31,009 bases of DNA from JBGSON01 sp041739085 (GTDB lineage Bacteria > Patescibacteriota > Gracilibacteria > CAIRYL01). Positions 26,079 through 31,009 of this stretch are shown here, in pieces. Position 1 is the stretch's first letter, and the number at the start of each line of letters is the position of its first letter. The translations under genes and the position numbers were made by a program. The stretch is taken from NCBI GenBank assembly GCA_041739085.1, contig JBGSON010000054.1:1-31009 (forward strand). Reading direction: 5' to 3'. Under the pieces are notes generated by a model. That model had not been told where the DNA came from. It did not search any database and worked only from the letters and a program-made list of their open reading frames with translations.

Positions 26079-26786
26079 ATGAAGACAATGAAAAAATCAG
26101 GAAACCAGCACCGAAAAAATATTCCATCAGCCGTGAGAGAATGCCTCATCACATTCTTTCGGGAAAAAATGGAAAGGATAAGAAGTGAAGACCCGGTCGC
26201 TCTCCTTGATGAGATTTCTGAAATGAGCAGGATTTTCAGTACTGAAATCGAAAATGCGTTTCAGATGAACCTCGATCTCCCGTCATTTATCGTCTCCATC
26301 CTCTCTTCTCTCGAGGTGATCCTCGGCGTCGATCGCGCATTTGTCATTTCTACGGAAGGAAAGGAAAGAGGGAAGATCATACTCGGATGGGAGAAGGGAA
26401 AGCATGTCATCCACAGAAGGAAGGGACTCAGTTTTGAAGAGCGCGCGGAAAAACTCATCATCGAGCACTACGGGGAAGAAGCGGAGAAATTTTTTACCGA
26501 GACGTATAAGAACAGAAATCCGGAGTACAGTCCCGAGAAAGACCCGACCATTAAAAAAATAATCTCAGGATTGTCTTTTGATGATGAAGGGATCTGTGTT
26601 TCTCCGGTGAAAGACGAGGGAGTGGATGCCGGGATCAGAATCAATTTTTCAGACGGAGAAGAATGGGTGATCTGTCTCGATGATACCTCGACTGCGAGAT
26701 CCTTTTCAGAGGACCAGCGCGCAGTCATGATCCTCATGAAAAATCTCGTTCTCTGGAAAGAGTCGATGGGGAGAGGTCAGCTCTGA
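26079..26786 (+). CDS. hypothetical protein with a GAF-like domain
   Basis: A 235-residue soluble protein. The first 65 residues are basic then helical. From about residue 66 (LDLPSFIVSILSSLEVILGVDRAFVIST) to the end (WVICLDDTSTARSFSEDQRAVMILMKNLVLW) the layout resembles a GAF sensor domain: the opening helix, the strand after the VDRA turn, and the closing FSEDQ helix. No ligand-binding signature or output domain is visible, so the assignment is tentative. It overlaps the convergent HD-hydrolase gene by 10 bases at their 3' ends. A promoter is not clear. Confidence 0.6.
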   Translation: MKTMKKSGNQHRKNIPSAVRECLITFFREKMERIRSEDPVALLDEISEMSRIFSTEIENAFQMNLDLPSFIVSILSSLEVILGVDRAFVISTEGKERGKIILGWEKGKHVIHRRKGLSFEERAEKLIIEHYGEEAEKFFTETYKNRNPEYSPEKDPTIKKIISGLSFDDEGICVSPVKDEGVDAGIRINFSDGEEWVICLDDTSTARSFSEDQRAVMILMKNLVLWKESMGRGQL

Positions 26787-27364
26787 AGAAGAGATTTTGC
26801 GTGTTCCGTGGCTTCGATGAGTTTCGGGAGGAGAGGGGATTCCATTTCCCGGGTAAGGGGGATGAAGATATCCTCCGTTTCTTTCACCTGTTTCCGGATC
26901 ATTTCCGGCGAGCACTCATCAAGCTCCCGCATATTGCTGAGACGGTCTGCGAGTTTGATGGTGAAAGCGGCTTTTTCCGAGTGGATGAGATGAAAGAAAT
27001 ATTCCAGATACTTCCTCGTCTTGTCTGCTATTTCCGGTTTGGTGAGGACATCCACGAGCTTTCTCACACGCGGGCCGAAGATGAGTTCTATCTCCCGGCT
27101 CGTCAGGATAAAGCTGTCTTCGAGGATATCATGGAAGAGAGCAGCGATGATCATCTCATGGTCATAGATCCCGAGCTCTTCCATAAGGATGAGCACGACC
27201 CTTTTCGGATGCTCGAAATACTCCTCTCCGGATTGGCGCTTCTGCCCCATGTGTCCGTATTTCGCGAGTTTATAGGCGAGCATGATCCGGTCTCTCATCT
27301 CCGCGGAGAATTTTTTCCGGATTGTGGCGAGGAACGGATCCCGCTTCTTTTTGATTTCAACCAT
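26777..27364 (-). CDS. stand-alone SpoT/MESH1-like HD hydrolase
   Basis: A 195-residue protein from the ATG at 27364 (a GTG at 27370 is the alternative). It aligns by eye with the N-terminal hydrolase domain of RelA/SpoT enzymes: HMGQKRQSGEEYFEHP (38-53, His52), ALFHDILED (75-83, His78/Asp79 with the ED pair needed for hydrolysis) and KLADRLSNMREL (137-148, Asp140). There is no synthetase, TGS or ACT domain. The likely role is removal of (p)ppGpp or a related nucleotide, as in small alarmone hydrolases. No synthetase is seen nearby. It is followed on the minus-strand upstream side by the dciA-like gene, 34 bp away. Confidence 0.8.
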   Translation of the reverse strand: MVEIKKKRDPFLATIRKKFSAEMRDRIMLAYKLAKYGHMGQKRQSGEEYFEHPKRVVLILMEELGIYDHEMIIAALFHDILEDSFILTSREIELIFGPRVRKLVDVLTKPEIADKTRKYLEYFFHLIHSEKAAFTIKLADRLSNMRELDECSPEMIRKQVKETEDIFIPLTREMESPLLPKLIEATEHAKSLLQS

Positions 27365-27398
27365 GGGCACTTGTAAATGAGGTCCGAAACGTGATCCA

Positions 27399-27725
27399 TC
27401 ATATGATTTCAGTTTCTTCGCTTCCGCATACGATCCCCCGGATATCCTTGAGCACGACTTTCGGGAACTTCATGCGCAGAGAATCGAGAAGTTCCATTTT
27501 TTCGAGATACAGTCGATGATTCCAAGCGGAAGAAGGGATTTGGAAAAAGATGAGTCCATGCTGGATTTTTTTCCCGTGGATCGCTCGTCCCTGGCCGACG
27601 TTTTTTTCGCCAAAGACGTCCTCGAGATGTTTTTCTGCAGTACGAAGGATCTCGCTCGACAGAGCATTCTCATCGAGATCGCGTTTCGCCATGACTTTCG
27701 GGAGGATTTCTGAGAGTTTCTTCAT
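27399..27725 (-). CDS. DciA-like protein (DUF721)
   Basis: A 108-residue protein starting at the ATG at 27725 (MKKLSEILPKVM); the open frame upstream has no family features. The C-terminal half matches the DUF721/DciA pattern: a beta strand HGLIFFQIPSSAW (about 66-78), then a helix of the type NHRLYLEKMELLDSLRMKFP and a closing strand KVVLKDIRGIV. DciA is the widespread ancestral loader of the DnaB replicative helicase. The N-terminal part is shorter and more basic than in long DciA proteins. The predicted transcript starts at or next to the ATG, so it may be leaderless. Confidence 0.65.
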   Translation of the reverse strand: MKKLSEILPKVMAKRDLDENALSSEILRTAEKHLEDVFGEKNVGQGRAIHGKKIQHGLIFFQIPSSAWNHRLYLEKMELLDSLRMKFPKVVLKDIRGIVCGSEETEII

Positions 27726-27732
27726 ACGTAGG

Positions 27733-27761
27733 ATTTTACTTTTCTCCCCGGGAGAAAGCAA
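27733..27761 (-). promoter_or_regulatory. dciA-like promoter with a palindrome in the spacer
   Basis: Minus strand TTGCTT (27756-27761), a 17-bp spacer, then TAAAAT (27733-27738). The spacer contains TTTCTCCC-C-GGGAGAAA (27741-27757), a perfect 8+8 inverted repeat around one base that overlaps the edge of the -35 box. This is the position expected of a repressor operator. Confidence 0.45.
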
Positions 27762-27806
27762 TTTTGATAATTGTGATTCCTCACACAAATGAATACGAGA
27801 AAAAAC

Positions 27807-27834
27807 TTGATTTCCGGAAAATGTGGCGTATAGT
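27807..27834 (+). promoter_or_regulatory. possible promoter of the HD phosphohydrolase gene
   Basis: TTGATT (27807-27812), a 16-bp spacer, then TATAGT (27829-27834). The predicted leader is about 43 nt before the ATG at 27883. It points away from the dciA-like promoter. Confidence 0.35.
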
Positions 27835-27882
27835 TTAAATAGGATAAAAATAATCCGATTTAACAAATATCACATCAATTTT

Positions 27883-28716
27883 ATGAAAAAAATAATTCTG
27901 CCCCTCGGTGCAAAATACGAAGTCCTTGAAGGCGTCATCCCCGAGGTACTTGCCATGAAGGGATTTGACCAGCTGAGCGATTACCACGACCTCACGCTTG
28001 ATGAACATTCAAAGGAAGTCGTACGGCATATGTCGAGGAATTCCTATATCAAAAATCATCCGAAGAAGGATCTCATCCTTCTCTCCGCGAGGCTCCATGA
28101 TATCGGGAAACTCTCACCAAAAGCGCAGCAGGCGCACCCGAAAAACCCGCAATTCCGGACGTACATCGGACATGAAGCGGAGAGCGAACGAATGATACGT
28201 CAAATCCTTCCGAGATATTTTGAATTGTGCGGGGAAGATGTCGAGTTTGTTTCAAGATTGGCGGGTCTTCATTCTTCCGCCATCAATCTGGTGAGAAATT
28301 TTAAAGAAAATCATGAACCGCAGAGAAAGGCACTCTCTGCGTATTCCCATTTCTTTGAAAAAGTGAAAAAAATTCCGGGGAATGACCTGGATGACAGCAT
28401 GAGGATCATCTTCGCCATGAACCGTGCGGATAAGATGTCAGGATGGAACAGGGGAAGCGATCAGAGTTCACCCAAAGTCATCCGGATCGTTACGAAGTCG
28501 CTTGAAGCTCTGAATACGCTTGCGCTCCTCGAAAAAGCACTGCCCGCGATCATGATCGCGGTTTCAGCGAGGGAGAACGGGGATCAGAAAGCGGGGATCG
28601 TCTGTGAAAGCGGAAGGTTCAGGTACCTTCCTCCGGAAGAAAGGGCGCACAGCCGTTATCTCTCTTTCCGGCAGTTTCAGATGCGTCATGACGAAACGCC
28701 CGCGGCCGCATCATGA
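27883..28716 (+). CDS. HD-domain phosphohydrolase
   Basis: A 277-residue soluble protein from the ATG at 27883 (MKKIILPLGAKYEVLEG). It has an HD metal site: His42 (LDEHSKEVVRHM), His72-Asp73 (SARLHDIGKLSP) and His97 (YIGHEAESERM), with a later Asp in MNRADKMSGW. LHDIGK and GHE are shared with the HD domains of tRNA nucleotidyltransferases and nucleotide hydrolases. No nucleotidyltransferase domain is attached. The substrate is unknown; a phosphate ester or nucleotide is likely. It is divergent from the dciA-like gene and overlaps the convergent glycosyltransferase gene by 6 bases. Confidence 0.8.
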   Translation: MKKIILPLGAKYEVLEGVIPEVLAMKGFDQLSDYHDLTLDEHSKEVVRHMSRNSYIKNHPKKDLILLSARLHDIGKLSPKAQQAHPKNPQFRTYIGHEAESERMIRQILPRYFELCGEDVEFVSRLAGLHSSAINLVRNFKENHEPQRKALSAYSHFFEKVKKIPGNDLDDSMRIIFAMNRADKMSGWNRGSDQSSPKVIRIVTKSLEALNTLALLEKALPAIMIAVSARENGDQKAGIVCESGRFRYLPPEERAHSRYLSFRQFQMRHDETPAAAS

Positions 28717-29868
28717 TTTTTTCCCGGAAATGGCTTCCTCATATACCCGCATCGTTTCATCCGCCATGCGCTCCCAGGAAAAGAGACGGATTCTTTCTGC
28801 TCCCTTTTCCACGAGTTTTTTCCTCATCTCATCCCGCGAAAAAACGAGAAGCATCTTCTCTGCCATATCATCAGTATTCTTTGGATCGAAATATTCGACC
28901 GCGTCGCCGCAGATCTCCGGGATCGAGGACGACCGTGAGGCGGCAACAGGGATTTTCATCGCCATGGCCTCCAGCGGGGGAAATCCAAACCCTTCGTAAA
29001 AACTGGGAAAAACAAGAGCTCTCGCATAATAATAGAGAGCGAGAAGTTCATTATTATCCACAAGCCCGACCCGTTTCACCCTGTCTCCGAGCTTTTCCCG
29101 CTCAATGATCCCGGAGATCTCCGGATACCAGGGGTCTTCTTTCCCGGTGATGATGAGCTCTGCGTTCGGTTCCCGGGAGAGGAGTTTTTGAAACGCAGTG
29201 ATCATCCCGACGATGTTCTTATGTTCCCTGTGGACGCCAGTGTAGAGGAAATACGGATTTTCAATGTGATGTCTCATGAAGAGATCTTTTTTTACCTTTT
29301 CCATCTCCTCCGTTTTACAATTCTCCCGGAAAAACTCCTTCCCGAGTCCATTCCAGATGACGGTGATCTTATCAGGGGAGACTCGGAGCATTTTCGTGAG
29401 ATCGTCTTTCGTATGGGAGGAGACCGTGATGATGCGCTCGGCGTGCTTCACGATCGAGGAGAGGACGAGCCTGTAACCAATCTTATGAAACCAGGATGTT
29501 TTCTTTTTTCCCGGATAATAGGAAATGGTGAGATCATGGATTGTGACGATGGATTTTTTCCGATAAAAGATCGGAGCGTTGAAATGGGGAAAATGAAAGA
29601 GGTCAAAGTTATGTTTTGAGATACGTTTCAAAAACGACGTTTGTTCCGCAAGGGAATAATGGGATTCAGGTGCGAGTTCTTTTTCAACATGCGGACCGGG
29701 CGGAATGAAGGATTCAAAAGTTTTTTTTGAAAGAAAAACCGTAAACTTCCAGTCTTTTCGTAGCGCGAAGAGACGGTCCGTGAGCTCATGGACATATCTC
29801 CCGATTCCCGTGAAGAGAGTCGAATACATCCTCGCATCAATGCCGATGTGGTATTTCCCGTCAGCCAT
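28711..29868 (-). CDS. GT4-family glycosyltransferase
   Basis: A 385-residue GT-B fold glycosyltransferase that moves a sugar from a nucleotide donor, probably to a surface polysaccharide or lipid. The N-terminal domain opens with IGIDARMYSTLFTGIGRYVHEL, whose glycine loop is typical of GT4. The inter-domain region has the IVTIHDLT and ITVSSHTKDDL blocks. The C-terminal donor-binding domain has FLYTGVHREHKN and the E-x7-E motif in PSFYEGFGFPPLEAMAM, then SRSSSIPEICGDAVEYFDP. No signal or membrane span is present. It follows the 159-residue gene by 32 bp on the same strand. Donor and acceptor cannot be told. Confidence 0.92.
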   Translation of the reverse strand: MADGKYHIGIDARMYSTLFTGIGRYVHELTDRLFALRKDWKFTVFLSKKTFESFIPPGPHVEKELAPESHYSLAEQTSFLKRISKHNFDLFHFPHFNAPIFYRKKSIVTIHDLTISYYPGKKKTSWFHKIGYRLVLSSIVKHAERIITVSSHTKDDLTKMLRVSPDKITVIWNGLGKEFFRENCKTEEMEKVKKDLFMRHHIENPYFLYTGVHREHKNIVGMITAFQKLLSREPNAELIITGKEDPWYPEISGIIEREKLGDRVKRVGLVDNNELLALYYYARALVFPSFYEGFGFPPLEAMAMKIPVAASRSSSIPEICGDAVEYFDPKNTDDMAEKMLLVFSRDEMRKKLVEKGAERIRLFSWERMADETMRVYEEAISGKKS

Positions 29869-29900
29869 TCATTCCGGAAAAAATGGGGAGATCGGATATC

Positions 29901-30380
29901 TCATGAGTTATCCTTCCTGTCATCGGGCACGTCTCCCAAAATCACATCCATGTTAGCCTGCGCCAGCAGGCGATCAATAGGGGATGGTGGGGCCTTCGGA
30001 TCACGATGTCCGCCGGAGAAACCGAAGCACATGTCCATGAGGTTCCGGATCCCCGAGGAAATATCAGGGGGTGGATCCTCTCTCTGCTGGCGCAGGGCAT
30101 CCCGGACGATCGCATATGCCGAGAAAGGAGATCGTTCACGGGAAAAAACAGGGTCGCGACTATTTTTCCTTGGTGTCATCGGCGCCCGTATCATCTCGAA
30201 TAACGTCATTGAACGCGGCTGGTGAGGAATATTTAATACACTCTGATGCGCTTTTCTCTGTTCATGGATCGCATCCCGGAGTATCTGAGAAACTGAGGAT
30301 GGAACTGATTCTCCTTGGCAGGAAAGAAATCCTTTCGGGACTTCTTCCGACACTTCACGGGCTGTTTTTTTCTTTCTCAT
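29901..30380 (-). CDS. disordered hypothetical protein with short repeats
   Basis: A 159-residue protein rich in Pro, Arg, Ser and Asp, likely largely disordered. A helix-like motif is repeated: ILRDAIHEQR (33-42) and IVRDALRQQR (91-100), with weaker echoes around LFEMIRAPM (60-68) and GIRNLMDM (110-117). No signal, membrane span or known domain is seen. It precedes the GT4 gene by 32 bp on the same strand and could be co-transcribed with it. The repeats and the good length make it likely to be real, but the function is unknown. Confidence 0.55.
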   Translation of the reverse strand: MRKKKTAREVSEEVPKGFLSCQGESVPSSVSQILRDAIHEQRKAHQSVLNIPHQPRSMTLFEMIRAPMTPRKNSRDPVFSRERSPFSAYAIVRDALRQQREDPPPDISSGIRNLMDMCFGFSGGHRDPKAPPSPIDRLLAQANMDVILGDVPDDRKDNS

Positions 30381-30461
30381 GAGCTTCTACAATACTGAAA
30401 TCATGATACCGAAAGTAGTTTTTTTTCGCACGATAATCGAGGGGGAGGCCGAGAGATATTA

Positions 30462-30490
30462 TTGAAAGAGGAAAAAAAATTCGTTACACT
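30462..30490 (+). promoter_or_regulatory. tRNA-Lys promoter
   Basis: TTGAAA (30462-30467), a 17-bp spacer, then TACACT (30485-30490). The predicted start is about 12 nt before the tRNA. Confidence 0.5.
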
Positions 30491-30508
30491 CTTCCCTGCT
30501 GAAATCGC

Positions 30509-30583
30509 GGGTGAGTAGCTCAGTGGTAGAGCAGTGGCCTCTTAAGCCATTGGCCGTGGGTTCAACCCCCACCTCACCCACCA
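30509..30583 (+). tRNA. tRNA-Lys (CTT)
   Basis: A complete cloverleaf. The acceptor GGGTGAG pairs with CTCACCC (30573-30579), the D-arm is GCTC-AGTGGTA-GAGC, the anticodon stem is GTGGC/GCCAT around loop CTCTTAA with anticodon CTT, and the T-arm is GTGGG-TTCAACC-CCCAC. The discriminator A is followed by an encoded CCA. The last ten bases also encode the end of the recombinase gene on the other strand. Coordinates are within one base. Confidence 0.96.
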
Positions 30584-31009
30584 GAGTTCCCTTCAAAAGG
30601 AACTTTTCGTGGATTAATGGCTTTAATTGGGGCTTTTTCGGTTCTACCCCCTATTAGTGTGCTTGGAAACTTGTTCGGGTTGAACCTGAAATAGATTTCA
30701 GCGGTGATTTTCCAGCGCTTGCCGATCTTTTCCCGAAACATCTCAATACGGTCAATAAAGAGGTTCACGAGGATTTTCTTTTGCTTGTGATCGAGCTTCT
30801 CCAGTCTGTACTTGATCTGTTTTGAGGCATCTTTGAGCTTTTGTACTTCAATGTCGATGGAGCTCATGAATTTGAGTTCGTCCTCGATTTCCTGAATTTT
30901 GTTTTCGATGTCGGAGGCAGACTTGTTCTTTTCTGAGATCTTCTCCTGCATCTTCTCTTCGCTGTAGTTACCGCTCTCATAGGCGTGCTCAATGCGTGCA
31001 ATTGCTACC
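30574..31009 (-). CDS. large serine recombinase, C-terminal part
   Basis: The frame is open to the window edge, so the catalytic resolvase domain and most of the zinc domain are missing here; about 144 codons are visible. The sequence shows the long coiled-coil arm of large serine recombinases (IEHAYESGNYSEEKMQEK, then KSASDIENKIQEIEDEL) followed by LEKLDHKQKKILVNLFIDRIEMF, a block typical of their C-termini, and a short tail. These enzymes integrate and excise phages and other elements. The stop TGA (30574-30576) lies inside the acceptor stem of tRNA-Lys, so the last residues are encoded by the tRNA 3' end. This fits an element integrated at that tRNA. Confidence 0.8.
   Translation of the reverse strand, partial: VAIARIEHAYESGNYSEEKMQEKISEKNKSASDIENKIQEIEDELKFMSSIDIEVQKLKDASKQIKYRLEKLDHKQKKILVNLFIDRIEMFREKIGKRWKITAEIYFRFNPNKFPSTLIGGRTEKAPIKAINPRKVPFEGNSGG
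30585..30607 (+). terminator. possible tRNA-Lys terminator
   Basis: A 6-bp stem AGTTCC/GGAACT (30585-30590 with 30599-30604) with an 8-nt loop, followed by TTT, two bases behind the tRNA CCA. It lies within the recombinase coding region on the other strand. The stem is short. Confidence 0.35.

Noticed and set aside
26801..27376. A 191-codon open frame antisense to the SpoT-like gene
   Set aside because: The minus-strand frame carries all HD motifs, so the antisense frame is a shadow.

Overview
The window looks like a compact chromosome segment from a Candidate Phyla Radiation (Patescibacteria) bacterium, with a Peregrinibacteria-like lineage as my best guess. The signs are a short 16S rRNA (about 1,475 nt, no intron) that is not linked to a 23S gene, base changes at 'universal' primer sites, small intergenic gaps, archaeal-type triosephosphate isomerase, and cell-surface proteins with S-layer-homology-like C-termini. 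TGA is used freely as a stop codon, so the UGA=Gly code of Gracilibacteria/Absconditabacteria does not apply. The lineage is an inference, since no database search was possible.

Layout. 1-3500: the 3' part of mnmA, a degenerate HATPase-like protein, and a stand-alone 16S gene on the minus strand with its own promoter, a long processing stem and a terminator, followed by a small hypothetical gene. 3600-5700: a sugar-nucleotide epimerase, a HAD phosphatase and tRNA-Phe. 5700-6847: an AT-rich insert carrying a coiled-coil membrane protein, closed by what looks like a decayed copy of the tRNA-Phe 3' end. 6845-11024 (minus): an ACT-domain protein, an HNH-like protein with an internal duplication, a PilT-type ATPase and a large exported protein. 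11261-12699 (plus): tpiA-map, coupled by an ATGA overlap. 12711-15904 (minus): a hypothetical protein and priA. 16068-18276 (plus): a zinc-ribbon membrane protein, rfbB and rdgB. 18284-23669 (minus): a likely five-gene run of subtilase, aroD, two unknown proteins and a four-helix membrane protein. 23917-25983: fusA. 26079-30380: a GAF-like protein, a SpoT-like HD hydrolase, a DciA-like protein divergent from an HD phosphohydrolase, a GT4 glycosyltransferase and a disordered protein. 30509-31009: tRNA-Lys whose 3' end overlaps the 3' end of a serine recombinase gene, which suggests an element boundary.

Much of the window is housekeeping: translation (16S, two tRNAs, mnmA, map, fusA), replication (priA, dciA-like), nucleotide clean-up (rdgB), glycolysis (tpiA), the shikimate pathway (aroD) and surface sugar or protein work (epimerase, rfbB, GT4, subtilase, exported protein). 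Promoters read well by eye as a TTGnnn -35 box, usually 17 bp, then a TATAAT-like -10 box. Most start codons lack a clear Shine-Dalgarno sequence, and two predicted messages are nearly leaderless. The most interesting signals are the two tRNA-associated boundaries, the self-contained 16S unit with a swapped helix-28 base pair, and an exact period-8 AAGC/GCTT palindrome upstream of fusA.
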